A stretch of 64,000 nt of DNA. Origin: Flavobacterium psychrotrophum (GTDB lineage Bacteria > Bacteroidota > Bacteroidia > Flavobacteriales > Flavobacteriaceae). Below, in pieces: positions 7,101 to 16,564 of this stretch. The stretch lies in the NCBI RefSeq assembly GCF_003403075.1, contig NZ_CP031557.1:1922001-1986000 (forward strand), in the 5' to 3' direction. The position numbers and the translations under genes were made by a program. Under the pieces are notes generated by a model. The model ran no database searches and was not told where the DNA came from. It saw only the letters and a list, made by a program, of their open reading frames with translations. The stretch's first letter is position 1, and the number at the start of each line of letters is the position of its first letter.

Positions 7101-8204
7101 TTATTTAGCAATTTCTTTTTTTCGGTCGTCAATACGCTTTTGGGCAATCTGCATTGCAGCCTGCTGCGTAGTTATTCCGCTGCTTTCGGCAACGTGAAAA
7201 ATTTCAAGCGTAGTGTTGTAAATATTCTCAGTCCTTTTCAGGGCTTCTTCTTTACCGTAACCCGCTATTTCGCCATATACATTAATAATACCACCGGCAT
7301 TAATAAGGAAATCCGGAGCATAAGAAATGCCTTTATCCATAAGTATCTTACCGTGTACTTCTTCAACCGCAAGCTGGTTGTTAGCCGCACCTGCAATAAC
7401 TTTAGCCTTTATTTTATTAATAGTAGCATCGTTAATGGTAGCGCCAAGGGCACATGGGGCATAAATATCTACATCGGCACTGTAAAGATCATCTCCTGTA
7501 AATAGCTGCACGCCATATTTAGCCGCTACCTCGTGCATACGGTCTTCGTTAATATCGCTTATTTGTACAAGTGCGCCCTCTTTAGCAAGGTAGCTGATAA
7601 GGGTTTCGCCTACATGGCCTGTACCCTGCACTAATATTTTTTTACCCTCAAGGTTATTAGACCCAAACTGGTGCATTGCTGCAGCTTTCATACCCATATA
7701 TACACCATATGCTGTTACAGGGCTTGGGTTGCCAGAGCCTCCCCTGCTTTCTGAAATACCGGTAACGTGTGGTGTAACATCGCGAATAAGATCCATGTCG
7801 GCTGTTGTACTGCCCACATCTTCTGCGGTAATATATTTACCACTAAGTGAGTTAACAAACTCTCCAAAACGTGTTATAAGTTCAGGAGTCTTATCTGTTG
7901 CGGCATTGCCTATTATTACTGCCTTACCTCCTCCAAGGTTAAGGCCTGATATTGCCGACTTGTATGTCATCCCTCTCGAAAGCCTTAAAACATCGTTAAG
8001 AGCCTCCCATTCGTTAGCATACTTCCACATACGGGTACCGCCCAGTGCAGGCCCCAAAACTGTGTTATGTATGCCAATTATTGCTTTTAAACCAGTATCT
8101 TTGTCATGGCAAAATACAACCTGCTCATGATCGTTAAAAGAGGGTTGGCCAAACACCGGGTCAACCTTGGTAAGCTCATTGGCTTTAACAACTTCTGCTA
8201 TCAT
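7101..8204 (-). CDS. ldh: Leucine dehydrogenase (Glu/Leu/Phe/Val dehydrogenase)
   Basis: A 367-residue NAD-dependent amino-acid dehydrogenase, the length expected for leucine or valine dehydrogenase. The glycine-rich loop GPALGGTRMW (residues 51-60), the substrate lysine K82 (MTYKSA) and the catalytic lysine K94 (GGGKAV) are present, as is the nucleotide motif GTGHVGE. The family deaminates branched-chain amino acids to 2-oxo acids, feeding branched fatty-acid synthesis or catabolism. I start it at ATG 8204 rather than 8237 because family members begin near this Met and the extra residues are not conserved-looking. Leu versus Val or Phe preference cannot be read safely from the sequence. Confidence 0.9.
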   Translation of the reverse strand: MIAEVVKANELTKVDPVFGQPSFNDHEQVVFCHDKDTGLKAIIGIHNTVLGPALGGTRMWKYANEWEALNDVLRLSRGMTYKSAISGLNLGGGKAVIIGNAATDKTPELITRFGEFVNSLSGKYITAEDVGSTTADMDLIRDVTPHVTGISESRGGSGNPSPVTAYGVYMGMKAAAMHQFGSNNLEGKKILVQGTGHVGETLISYLAKEGALVQISDINEDRMHEVAAKYGVQLFTGDDLYSADVDIYAPCALGATINDATINKIKAKVIAGAANNQLAVEEVHGKILMDKGISYAPDFLINAGGIINVYGEIAGYGKEEALKRTENIYNTTLEIFHVAESSGITTQQAAMQIAQKRIDDRKKEIAK

Positions 8205-8247
8205 AATATTATTTTTTAAATTTGAAAGATAATTCAAAAACCTGACA

Positions 8248-8255
8248 CAAATTTA
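8248..8255 (-). promoter_or_regulatory. Possible promoter -7 box for leucine dehydrogenase
   Basis: Minus strand reads TAAATTTG, 44 nt before the chosen start codon. No -33 TTG at usual spacing. Confidence 0.35.
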
Positions 8256-8370
8256 TACATTTTCTTGTTACAGGGCTGAAAAATGAGCATTTTTTGTATT
8301 TTCCATAAAAGTTAAGGAAATCCATAAAGGATACTTAATAACGATTATTAAACAAATTTAACAGTAAGCT

Positions 8371-8388
8371 TAAGGTAATTTTACCTTA
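8371..8388 (+). promoter_or_regulatory. Palindrome just upstream of the ABC transporter start
   Basis: TAAGGTAA and TTACCTTA form perfect 8-bp arms separated by two T residues, ending 12 nt before the ATG. It could be an operator or a short mRNA hairpin near the start codon. Confidence 0.35.
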
Positions 8389-8400
8389 CCAAAACATACA

Positions 8401-10158
8401 ATGAAAGAATTACAGTATTTAAACAAATATTTTGTAAAATATAAATTTCAATTTCTTTTAGGAATTGTAATAACCATAGCGGCGCAAATATTTTCGTTAT
8501 TCACTCCTAAGTACATTGGGAGTGCTGTTACAGCCATAGAAAAGTTTACAAAAGGTCAAATTAGTGCAGATGCCGTGCGTAGCGAACTTCTTACCGTTAT
8601 ACTACTAATTGTAGGAACAACCCTTGTAGGAGGTATACTTACTTTTTTTATGAGGCAAACACTTATCGTAATGTCTCGCCACATAGAATTTGAACTCAAG
8701 AACGAAGTATTTCGCCATTACGAGAACCTGTCGCAAAGCTTTTACAAACGCAACCGCACCGGCGACCTTATGAACCGCATTAGCGAAGATGTAAACAAAG
8801 TACGCCAGTATGTAGGGCCGGCTATTATGTACTCACTCAACACAATAATAGGCTTTGTTGTTATCCTTACCCAGATGACGCTAATATCGCCAAAACTTAC
8901 CTTATATACTATACTACCGCTACCATTACTGGCTTACAGTATATTTTGGGTTAGCCGCGAAATAAACCGCCGCAGCACACTTACACAGCAAAATCTTTCA
9001 TCGCTGGCTACCTACTCCCAGGAAATGTTTTCAGGCATACGCGTTACAAAGGCTTATGCACTTGAGACACAAAAAGAAGAAGATTTTACAGCGCTGTCCC
9101 GCGAAAGTAAATCACGCAACATGAGCCTGGCTAAAATCAGCGCGCTCTTTGGCCCGTTAATGATATTACTTATAGGGCTTAGCAACCTTGTGGTAATACT
9201 TGTAGGCGGCACCATGTATATAAACGGCACCATTGCAGATATTGGTACCATTGCAGAGTTTATACTTTATATAAACAAACTTACCTGGCCGGTAGCATCA
9301 TTAGGATGGATATCGAGCATGGTACAGGAGGCTGAAGTTTCGCAAAAGCGTATTAATGAGTTCTTAAAAACCCTGCCGGAAATTCGTAACGAACACCCTG
9401 AGCATACACCTATTTTAGGCAATATAGTTTTCGACAACGTAAGCTTTACGTATGAGGATACTAACATTACAGCATTGCATGATGTTTCTTTCACACTAAA
9501 TAAAGGTGAAACCCTTGCCATACTGGGTCGTACAGGCAGCGGTAAAAGTACTATACTGTCTTTAATAAGCAGGCTTTATGACACCAGCAGTGGTAATGTA
9601 ACAGTAGATGGCGAAAATGTAAAAGACCTTAACCTGTATGACCTGCGCGGCGGTATAGGGTATGTACCGCAAGATGCGTTCCTGTTTAGCGATAGTATAA
9701 AAAACAACATTAAGTTTGGGAAAGAAGATGCCACACAGGAAGAAATTGTATCGGTAGCTAAAAAAGCAGCAGTACACCATAATATAGAAGGCTTTACCCA
9801 TCAGTACGAAACCATACTTGGCGAACGTGGTATTACACTTTCGGGTGGGCAAAAACAACGTGTATCTATAGCGCGTGCCATGATTAAAGACGCACCTATA
9901 CTATTGCTGGATGATTGCCTCTCTGCAGTAGATACAGAAACCGAGGAAACAATACTGAACAACCTGCGCGACTTTTGCCGCGATAAAACCACAATTATTG
10001 TAAGTCACCGGGTATCATCTGCCAAGAATGCTGACAAAATAATAATACTTGAAGACGGAAAAATAGTAGAACAAGGCACTCACAATCAATTGATAAACCA
10101 TAACGGATATTATAAAGAACTGTACCTGCTGCAATTATCAGAAAAAGAATTGCAGTAA
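8401..10158 (+). CDS. ABC exporter, fused permease and ATPase (MdlB/MsbA type)
   Basis: A 585-residue half-transporter. The N-terminal 320 residues hold six predicted membrane helices; the ATPase domain follows from about residue 340. Walker A (GRTGSGKST) ends near residue 384, the signature LSGGQKQR is near 480, Walker B (ILLLDD) near 500 and the H-loop (IVSHRV) follows. Such proteins work as dimers in the inner membrane, exporting lipids, drugs or peptides; the substrate cannot be deduced. It is divergent from leucine dehydrogenase and followed by the PUR-family gene after 71 nt. Confidence 0.92.
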   Translation: MKELQYLNKYFVKYKFQFLLGIVITIAAQIFSLFTPKYIGSAVTAIEKFTKGQISADAVRSELLTVILLIVGTTLVGGILTFFMRQTLIVMSRHIEFELKNEVFRHYENLSQSFYKRNRTGDLMNRISEDVNKVRQYVGPAIMYSLNTIIGFVVILTQMTLISPKLTLYTILPLPLLAYSIFWVSREINRRSTLTQQNLSSLATYSQEMFSGIRVTKAYALETQKEEDFTALSRESKSRNMSLAKISALFGPLMILLIGLSNLVVILVGGTMYINGTIADIGTIAEFILYINKLTWPVASLGWISSMVQEAEVSQKRINEFLKTLPEIRNEHPEHTPILGNIVFDNVSFTYEDTNITALHDVSFTLNKGETLAILGRTGSGKSTILSLISRLYDTSSGNVTVDGENVKDLNLYDLRGGIGYVPQDAFLFSDSIKNNIKFGKEDATQEEIVSVAKKAAVHHNIEGFTHQYETILGERGITLSGGQKQRVSIARAMIKDAPILLLDDCLSAVDTETEETILNNLRDFCRDKTTIIVSHRVSSAKNADKIIILEDGKIVEQGTHNQLINHNGYYKELYLLQLSEKELQ

Positions 10159-10229
10159 TTAGTTGGATAATTAAGATTTTTTTTAGATTTTTGGTAACTA
10201 CATAAACCAATCTAAATGTACACAGGATT

Positions 10230-10601
10230 ATGAGAGAAAATGATATGCTGGAAAAGGAAGAGATCTTTTCTAAAGTTTTGAGGGCAGGCAGAAGAACCTA
10301 CTTTTTTGATGTGAGGGCCACTAAGGCAGATGATTACTATATAACCATTACTGAAAGTAAGAAATTTACTGAAGAAGATGGGTCTTTCCATTTTAAAAAA
10401 CATAAAATTTACCTGTACAAAGAAGACTTTACAGCATTTAAAGATATTCTTGACGAGATGACCGGTTATGTTTTAAACAACAAAGGCGAAGAAGTAATTT
10501 CTGAAAGGCATCAAAAAGACTTCAGGAAATTATTTGGCGAGAGAGCCGAAGATGCTGTTCCTGCAGAAAGCTATACTGACATTAATTTTGACGATATATA
10601 A
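10230..10601 (+). CDS. PUR-alpha-like DNA/RNA-binding protein (DUF3276)
   Basis: A 123-residue protein typical of the small PUR-family proteins found across Bacteroidota. The PUR repeat is visible as RAGRRTYFFDVRATKADDYY and ITITESKK, followed by a helix (FTAFKDILDEM). Family members bind single-stranded nucleic acids; the cellular role is poorly known. It is cytoplasmic with an acidic tail. It ends directly before a terminator. Confidence 0.85.
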   Translation: MRENDMLEKEEIFSKVLRAGRRTYFFDVRATKADDYYITITESKKFTEEDGSFHFKKHKIYLYKEDFTAFKDILDEMTGYVLNNKGEEVISERHQKDFRKLFGERAEDAVPAESYTDINFDDI

Positions 10602-10603
10602 TA

Positions 10604-10632
10604 ATAAAGCCCTCAAAAAGGGCTTTATTTAT
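10604..10632 (+). terminator. Rho-independent terminator after the PUR gene
   Basis: Stem AAAGCCCT / AGGGCTTT with a short A-rich loop, followed by a T-rich tail. Confidence 0.75.
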
Positions 10633-10645
10633 TTCTACAAACAGG

Positions 10646-10855
10646 CTACTTAAAGCTAAGCCGATATTTATAAATTATACTTTGTCGTCTTTTCGGCATA
10701 TTTATAAGTATACCTGTAATACATATCAAAATCAGGAGCAGCATTAAAAACAGATAAATTATTCCGTTAAAGCTAAGGTCAGGAAAATTGGTTAATAAGA
10801 AAAACAATGTGCTCATTAGCGTAAGCACCGAAAGGCTAAGGCTAAATAGTTTCAT
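10646..10855 (-). CDS. Small two-helix membrane protein, function unknown
   Basis: Sixty-nine residues from ATG 10855. Two hydrophobic segments (about residues 3-21 and 28-50) are followed by a basic tail (PKRRQSIIYKYR), suggesting an inner-membrane protein with a cytoplasmic C-terminus. An upstream ATG at 10891 adds 12 polar residues and is less likely. I do not recognise a family. The membrane-like composition supports a real gene, but short length keeps confidence moderate. Confidence 0.5.
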   Translation of the reverse strand: MKLFSLSLSVLTLMSTLFFLLTNFPDLSFNGIIYLFLMLLLILICITGILINMPKRRQSIIYKYRLSFK

Positions 10856-11043
10856 AATCTTTGTGTTTGTATTAATTCCTGCAAATACCAATAGAAAAGT
10901 ACAAGAGCACTTCTTACATAATATTTATTTTAGCACTTTTAAGTCCTAAAATAATAAACGGATAATTTCTCATCCTGTATCGAACCTCTATAAAGCTACA
11001 AAAAATATTTAACCCGCTAAATTAAATTACTGGTTATTAATTG

Positions 11044-11523
11044 TTAAGACCTGCTTTTATAAATAAAAGTCATTGTGAAAATTTTATTTAGATAGCCATC
11101 TATACAAGCTAAATCTTTTTCGGCAATATTAGTTGCAGTGAGTTCGTTGTTGGTAATGTAGTACTTACCAGCTTCTGTACTTGCTTTTCCCTTGCCGGTA
11201 AAACGAATGTTAGATACGGTTACGCGGTACTTACCCTCGGCAACTTCAATTTCAAAGTCAAAATTGTATTCAGATTTCAATATTTTAGACGTTTCCGGGC
11301 AAGAGCTGCCTACACCTGTAGCCGTTCCCTTATATAACGGACCTTTTTCTGAAATAATTTTGAGGCGTGAGTGGCGCTGTATGATTGCCGGAATATTAGT
11401 TTCGCTTGTTATAAAAACATTTTCCCACAGAAGCTTACCTCCTACAGCAGAAAAGCCCGTAGATTGTGCATTGCCAATTATAGCAAATAGGAATAACGCA
11501 ATTATAAACGCCTTTTTTTTCAT
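11044..11523 (-). CDS. Secreted protein of unknown function, DUF4468-like
   Basis: A 159-residue protein with a clear signal peptide (hydrophobic stretch, cleavage after GNAQ near residue 19). The rest is beta-rich; the segment EVAEGKYRVTVSNIRF resembles proteins annotated DUF4468 in Bacteroidota, which is a loose match made from memory. It contains two Cys residues that could form a disulphide. Predicted location is periplasm or cell surface. It stands alone on the minus strand. Confidence 0.6.
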   Translation of the reverse strand: MKKKAFIIALFLFAIIGNAQSTGFSAVGGKLLWENVFITSETNIPAIIQRHSRLKIISEKGPLYKGTATGVGSSCPETSKILKSEYNFDFEIEVAEGKYRVTVSNIRFTGKGKASTEAGKYYITNNELTATNIAEKDLACIDGYLNKIFTMTFIYKSRS

Positions 11524-11644
11524 TTGTTATTTTCGTTCTGGAATAAAACAAAGATATATCTTTTTATCTCTGTAAAAACAGGTTACAGTTTATATTTAAG
11601 TACAAAATCTGTTACAACATTATACAGAATCTCTTAAAAGGATT

Positions 11645-12118
11645 CTAAAGAATGCTCTTCCATATTTCAAGTTTTTTATCAAAACTCATAGTTGCATTGG
11701 CACCACTTGGTGAAGGAAGCACTGTATATTCAATACCCTCTACCCTGCCCACATACTTATCATAATATGCAGCTGCATTTTTACTGGAGAAAAACACCTT
11801 CTTAATATTAGGATACTCCTTGTAAAATTTAGTAAAATCGTTAGCTACTTCATTTTTTATATTACTATCCAGGCTCCCCTCTCGTTCGCAGTATTCTAAT
11901 ACATCCCATAATGCAATATGGTTATTTTTTAGCAAAGCTTTTTTATCATCATAATTATGGGTCATTTCCCTTCCGAAAATCGTAAATAACAACTTCCAGA
12001 ACTGGTTGCCACGATTTCCATAATATTCTTGTAACTCAAGGGATTTTTCTCCGGGCATGGTACCCAATATAAGCATAGTACAACTGGTATCTACAATAGG
12101 TGCAAAAGCTTTTTTCAT
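11645..12118 (-). CDS. Hypoxanthine-DNA glycosylase (UDG superfamily, family 6-like)
   Basis: A 157-residue member of the uracil-DNA glycosylase superfamily. The first active-site segment LILGTMPGEKSL is at residues 17-28, followed by YGNRGNQFWKLL; the second motif is LPSPSGAN near the C-terminus. These match the deoxyinosine glycosylase branch. It removes hypoxanthine (deaminated adenine) from DNA and starts base-excision repair. It is intact, unlike the endonuclease V gene at 33008, which acts on the same lesion. Confidence 0.82.
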   Translation of the reverse strand: MKKAFAPIVDTSCTMLILGTMPGEKSLELQEYYGNRGNQFWKLLFTIFGREMTHNYDDKKALLKNNHIALWDVLEYCEREGSLDSNIKNEVANDFTKFYKEYPNIKKVFFSSKNAAAYYDKYVGRVEGIEYTVLPSPSGANATMSFDKKLEIWKSIL

Positions 12119-12233
12119 AATAAAAACATAAGGATAACTAACCGTATAAGTAATGTATTACACTGATAGTTAAACAATTGTTAGCGCGGTTTGATTTATG
12201 ATTTCATTGTGATTAGCGGCTTGTACCATTATA

Positions 12234-12241
12234 TAACTTTG
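12234..12241 (+). promoter_or_regulatory. Promoter -7 box for the ferritin-like gene
   Basis: TAACTTTG matches TAnnTTTG, about 50 nt before the ATG at 12291. The -33 element is not clear. Confidence 0.4.
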
Positions 12242-12290
12242 GGTAACAAGCATAAGCTAAAATATCAAAAATAACTTAATTATTACTAAG

Positions 12291-12944
12291 ATGGCTACAA
12301 CAAAAACCACATCAAGAACTACAAAAAGTACTGCTGCTAAGAGCGCAGCATCTAAAACAACTGCTGCCAAAGCTACAGCCGCTAAAACTGCAACTGCAAT
12401 AACAGCAAGAGGCATTGTAAAAGCAAAATCTACTGCTGCCGAAGGCCTTAAAGAACTGTTTATTGACTGCCTTAAAGATATTTACTGGGCAGAAAAAGCA
12501 CTGACTAAAGCCCTGCCAAAAATGGCTAAGAATGCTACCACACAAAATCTTATAGATGGCCTTACGGCTCATCTTACAGAAACTGAAGAACAGATAGCAA
12601 GGCTGGAGCAAGTATTTGAAATCGTTGGCAAAAAAGCTGTAGCTAAGAAATGCGAAGCTATGGACGGGCTTATTAAAGAAGGCCAGGACATTATGGAAAG
12701 TACTGAGCCGGGTCCTGTGCGCGATGCCGGTATTATTGCCGCATCACAAAAAATAGAGCACTATGAGATTGCTACCTATGGTACCATCATTGCCTTTGCA
12801 AAAACACTAGGCATGGACGATGTAGCCGATATTCTGCATGTAACACTTGAAGAAGAAAAGGCAGCCGACATAACACTTACAGAAGCAGCTTACAATACCA
12901 TAAACTTTGATGCTGCTGAAGCAGATGATAGTGAAATGGAGTAA
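12291..12944 (+). CDS. Ferritin-like YciE/DUF892 protein with a Lys/Ala-rich tail
   Basis: A 217-residue protein in two parts. Residues 1-50 are a low-complexity Thr/Ala/Lys/Ser tail (repeated TAAK and KTTA units) resembling histone H1-like DNA-binding tails. Residues 51-205 are the four-helix DUF892 (YciE/YciF) domain, with DCLKDIYWAEKAL in helix 1, HLTETEEQIARLEQVF in helix 2, and later helices containing HYEIATYGT and LEEEKAAD that carry probable metal-binding Glu and His. The family is stress-associated and ferritin-like. The tail suggests nucleic-acid binding, which is an inference. Single-gene unit ending in a terminator. Confidence 0.85.
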   Translation: MATTKTTSRTTKSTAAKSAASKTTAAKATAAKTATAITARGIVKAKSTAAEGLKELFIDCLKDIYWAEKALTKALPKMAKNATTQNLIDGLTAHLTETEEQIARLEQVFEIVGKKAVAKKCEAMDGLIKEGQDIMESTEPGPVRDAGIIAASQKIEHYEIATYGTIIAFAKTLGMDDVADILHVTLEEEKAADITLTEAAYNTINFDAAEADDSEME

Positions 12945-12966
12945 TTGATCAGCAGCATTTGTCAGA

Positions 12967-12999
12967 AGACGGGGTTTTTATTAAAGCCCCGTTTTTTTG
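12967..12999 (+). terminator. Rho-independent terminator after the ferritin-like gene
   Basis: Stem ACGGGGTTT / AAAGCCCCGT (one G-T pair) followed by seven T residues. Confidence 0.85.
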
Positions 13000-13028
13000 T
13001 TTGACAAAAACCCCGTACTGTTAAACCA

Positions 13029-13059
13029 TTGTAATGGGGCTAACTATTCCGTATATTTG
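13029..13059 (+). promoter_or_regulatory. uvrB promoter
   Basis: TTG at 13029-13031 and TATATTTG at 13052-13059 are spaced 20 nt, fitting the Bacteroidota -33/-7 pattern. The ATG is 17 nt after the -7 box, so the leader is short. Confidence 0.6.
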
Positions 13060-13076
13060 TAGTAAAAGCTATCAGA

Positions 13077-15062
13077 ATGAAATTTCAGGTTGTATCAGAT
13101 TATAAACCTACCGGCGACCAGCCCGGTGCCATAAAACAGCTTACAGAAGGTATTAATGCCGGTGAGCCGTTCCAGACGTTACTGGGTGTAACAGGATCGG
13201 GTAAAACCTTTACGGTTGCTAATGTAATACAGGAAGTGCAAAAGCCTACCCTGGTGCTTGCGCATAACAAAACGCTGGCGGCACAGCTGTATTCAGAATT
13301 TAAACAGTTTTTCCCTAATAATGCGGTAGAGTACTTTGTATCTTACTACGACTACTACCAGCCGGAAGCTTATATTCCGGTAACGGGAACCTATATAGAA
13401 AAAGACCTTTCCATAAACGAGGAGCTGGAAAAGATGCGTCTTAGCACCACCTCTTCGCTGCTTTCAGGCCGCAGAGATGTGTTGGTCGTAGCATCGGTTT
13501 CATGCCTGTATGGTATTGGTAACCCGGTAGAATTTCAAAAAAACGTGGTATCCATTCATAGTGGCCAGATACTTAGCCGCACCAAGCTGCTGCATAAACT
13601 TGTACAGAGCCTTTATGCCCGTACCGAAGCCGACTTTACGCCCGGTACCTTTCGCATTAAGGGAGACATCGTAGAGGTTTTTCCAAGTTATGGTGATGAA
13701 CCATTCCGTATCCACTTTTTTGGCGATGAAATCGAGGAGATTGAGGCTTTCGATAAAGTAACCTCATTAGTCATTGAAAAATATGACCAGCTGAATATTT
13801 ATCCGGCTAACATGTTTGTAACCAGTCCGGATGTACTTCAGGGTGCAATATGGGAGATACAACAAGATCTTGTAAAACAAGTAGATTATTTTAAAGAAAT
13901 AGGCAAACACCTTGAGGGCAAGCGCCTTGAAGAGCGTACTAATTTCGACCTTGAAATGATACGCGAGTTGGGCTATTGTTCCGGTATCGAGAACTACTCA
14001 CGCTACCTGGACCGCAGGCTGCCCGGTACACGCCCGTTCTGCCTGCTCGATTATTTCCCTAAAGACTTCCTTATGGTAATCGACGAAAGTCACGTTACCG
14101 TTAGCCAGGTACATGCCATGTATGGCGGCGACCGTTCGCGCAAAGAGAACCTTGTAGAATATGGCTTTCGTCTGCCTGCTGCTATGGATAACCGCCCGCT
14201 GAAGTTTGAGGAATTCGAGGCTTTGCAAAACCAGGTAGTATATGTTAGTGCCACCCCGGCTGATTACGAACTACAAAAAAGCGGTGGCGTTTATGTAGAA
14301 CAGGTAATACGCCCCACAGGGCTGCTTGACCCTGTTATAGAAGTGCGCCCAAGCCTTAACCAGATTGACGACCTTATAGACGAAATACAGCAACGTGTAG
14401 AACTTGACGAACGTACACTTGTTACCACCCTTACAAAGCGTATGGCCGAAGAACTGGCTAAGTACCTTACTAAAGTTTCCATCCGTTGCCGTTACATACA
14501 CAGTGAGGTAGATACGCTGGAGCGTGTAGAAATAATGCAGGACCTGCGTAAAGGATTGTTTGATGTGCTTATAGGTGTTAACCTGCTGCGTGAAGGACTC
14601 GACCTGCCGGAGGTTTCGTTGGTTGCAATACTGGATGCCGATAAGGAAGGTTTTCTGCGCAATACACGATCGCTGGTACAGACCGTAGGCCGCGCCGCGC
14701 GTAACGTAAATGGTAAGGCTATTTTATATGCTGATAAAGTAACAGACAGTATGCAGCGTACTATTGATGACACTGCCTACCGCCGCGAAAAACAGCATAA
14801 CTATAACATTGCCAATGGTAAGGTACCTATGGCACTGAATAAAGAAATCAGTAAAAATTCACTTGGTAAAAGCAATGCCTATAAACTGGAACACACGCCA
14901 AAAGTTGCTGCTGAACCAGACACAACATACATGGCTAAAGGCGATATAGAAAAAATCATCCGCGAGAAACGCAAGTCTATGGAGAAAGCTGCCAAGGAAC
15001 TTGACTTTTTACAGGCCGCTAAACTAAGGGATGAGATTAAGGTGCTGCAAGAGAAGGTTTGA
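13077..15062 (+). CDS. uvrB: Excinuclease ABC subunit B
   Basis: A 661-residue nucleotide-excision repair helicase. Walker A (GVTGSGKT) is at residues 37-44, the DNA-clamping beta-hairpin with YYDYYQPEAYIP follows near residue 95, the DESH helicase motif lies in the middle, and the C-terminal UVR motif (KAAKELDFLQAAKLRDEI) that binds UvrC is present. With UvrA it loads onto damaged DNA and hands it to UvrC. Length and domain order are normal. It has its own promoter; a VOC gene follows after 31 nt. Confidence 0.97.
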   Translation: MKFQVVSDYKPTGDQPGAIKQLTEGINAGEPFQTLLGVTGSGKTFTVANVIQEVQKPTLVLAHNKTLAAQLYSEFKQFFPNNAVEYFVSYYDYYQPEAYIPVTGTYIEKDLSINEELEKMRLSTTSSLLSGRRDVLVVASVSCLYGIGNPVEFQKNVVSIHSGQILSRTKLLHKLVQSLYARTEADFTPGTFRIKGDIVEVFPSYGDEPFRIHFFGDEIEEIEAFDKVTSLVIEKYDQLNIYPANMFVTSPDVLQGAIWEIQQDLVKQVDYFKEIGKHLEGKRLEERTNFDLEMIRELGYCSGIENYSRYLDRRLPGTRPFCLLDYFPKDFLMVIDESHVTVSQVHAMYGGDRSRKENLVEYGFRLPAAMDNRPLKFEEFEALQNQVVYVSATPADYELQKSGGVYVEQVIRPTGLLDPVIEVRPSLNQIDDLIDEIQQRVELDERTLVTTLTKRMAEELAKYLTKVSIRCRYIHSEVDTLERVEIMQDLRKGLFDVLIGVNLLREGLDLPEVSLVAILDADKEGFLRNTRSLVQTVGRAARNVNGKAILYADKVTDSMQRTIDDTAYRREKQHNYNIANGKVPMALNKEISKNSLGKSNAYKLEHTPKVAAEPDTTYMAKGDIEKIIREKRKSMEKAAKELDFLQAAKLRDEIKVLQEKV

Positions 15063-15093
15063 TAAATTACTTTAATTCTAATTTCACAAAACC

Positions 15094-15471
15094 ATGAATA
15101 CCCTCGCCTACTTCGAGATACAAGCTACAGATGTACCAAAAGCCAAAGTATTTTATGAAGCGGTTTTTGGCTGGAACTTTGTAAAGGAAGAAAGCTTCCC
15201 GATAGAATATTACCGTATTGAAACCGAAAATATGTTTGGTGGGCTGTTAAAGCGTTTTGCTCCTACCCCAGCCTTAGGAGGTGGAACCAATGCCTTTACC
15301 TGCTCAATACAGGTGGAGAACTTTGACGCCAAGGCAAAGATAATTTTAGATAACGGCGGCATCGTGGCCATGGATAAATTTGCCGTAGCGGGACGTTGCT
15401 GGCAGGGTTATTTTATAGATGTAGATAATAATGTATTTGGGATTTTTGAGGTAGATGAAGATGCGAAATAA
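15094..15471 (+). CDS. VOC-family (glyoxalase/bleomycin-resistance fold) protein
   Basis: A 125-residue single-domain vicinal oxygen chelate protein. It starts with YFEIQATDVPKAKVFYEAVF, the typical beta-alpha opening, and ends with DVDNNVFGIFEVD, the closing strand of the second module. It binds a metal in related enzymes; the reaction is unknown here. Cytoplasmic. It lies 31 nt after uvrB and may be co-transcribed, but no functional link is evident. Confidence 0.8.
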   Translation: MNTLAYFEIQATDVPKAKVFYEAVFGWNFVKEESFPIEYYRIETENMFGGLLKRFAPTPALGGGTNAFTCSIQVENFDAKAKIILDNGGIVAMDKFAVAGRCWQGYFIDVDNNVFGIFEVDEDAK

Positions 15472-15525
15472 AAACACAAATTACATTAACTTATACTAAA
15501 ATTTGGAAATTAGTGACTGAATATA

Positions 15526-15561
15526 AAAAGAGAGCCGGATGAAAAATCATCCGGCTCTCTT
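15526..15561 (-). terminator. Rho-independent terminator of sucD (bidirectional hairpin)
   Basis: A long stem (AGAGAGCCGGATGA / TCATCCGGCTCTCT) lies between converging genes. The T run is better on the minus strand, so it mainly serves sucD. Confidence 0.85.
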
Positions 15562-15582
15562 ACTATGTGTTTGTTTTAGTGG

Positions 15583-16455
15583 TTATCCTAAAACTTCTTT
15601 TACTTTTTTGCCTATTTCTGCAGGAGAGTCAACAACGTGGATACCGTTCTCTCTCATGATGCGTTTTTTAGCTTCAGCTGTATCATCAGCTCCACCAACA
15701 ATTGCACCTGCGTGACCCATTGTACGGCCTTTAGGAGCAGTTTCACCAGCGATAAAGCCAATTACAGGCTTGCGGTTACCGTCAGCTTTAACCCATTTAG
15801 CAGCATCAGCTTCAAGCTGTCCACCAATTTCACCTATCATGATGATAGCTTCAGTTTCAGGGTCATTCATAAGTAGTTCAACAGCTTCTTTAGTAGTAGT
15901 ACCAATAATTGGGTCACCACCAATACCAATAGCTGTAGTAATACCAAGACCTTGTTTTACAACCTGGTCAGCAGCCTCATAAGTAAGAGTACCTGATTTA
16001 GATACAATACCTACTTTACCTTTTTTGAATACGAAGCCCGGCATGATACCTACCTTAGCCTCTTCCGGAGTAATAACACCCGGACAGTTAGGACCTATAA
16101 GGCGACAGTCTTTACCCTGAATATAATCATAAGCTTTAATCATATCTGCTACAGGAATACCTTCAGTAATAGCAATAATTACTTTAATACCTGCTTCAGC
16201 AGCTTCCATAATAGCATCTGCAGCAAATGCAGGCGGAACGAAGATAATAGAAGTATCTGCACCTGCTATATCTACAGCGTCTTTTACAGTATTAAAAACG
16301 GGCTTGTCCAGGTGAGTAGAACCACCTTTACCTGGTGTAACACCACCTACCACGTTAGTACCATATTCGATCATCTGGGTAGCATGGAAGGTACCTTCGC
16401 TTCCTGTAAAACCCTGTACAATTATTTTGGAATCTTTATTAACTAAAACACTCAT
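15583..16455 (-). CDS. sucD: Succinate-CoA ligase subunit alpha
   Basis: A 290-residue TCA-cycle enzyme subunit. It has the CoA-binding Rossmann start ([11 protein letters not shown], residues 14-24), the ligase segment [19 protein letters not shown] and the phospho-histidine H248 in MGHAGAI. With SucC it makes ATP or GTP from succinyl-CoA. The beta subunit gene is not adjacent, a common situation in Flavobacteria. It is the last gene before a strong terminator, 109 nt after the membrane-protein gene. Confidence 0.96.
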   Translation of the reverse strand: MSVLVNKDSKIIVQGFTGSEGTFHATQMIEYGTNVVGGVTPGKGGSTHLDKPVFNTVKDAVDIAGADTSIIFVPPAFAADAIMEAAEAGIKVIIAITEGIPVADMIKAYDYIQGKDCRLIGPNCPGVITPEEAKVGIMPGFVFKKGKVGIVSKSGTLTYEAADQVVKQGLGITTAIGIGGDPIIGTTTKEAVELLMNDPETEAIIMIGEIGGQLEADAAKWVKADGNRKPVIGFIAGETAPKGRTMGHAGAIVGGADDTAEAKKRIMRENGIHVVDSPAEIGKKVKEVLG

Positions 16456-16564
16456 GATATATTGATATTTTTTTTAATTCAATTTTGCGTTACAAAAATA
16501 GCTTTTTAAGCAATACGCCCGAAGCTTTTTTTGATATTTGTATACCTAATTCTGCAAGAAAATA

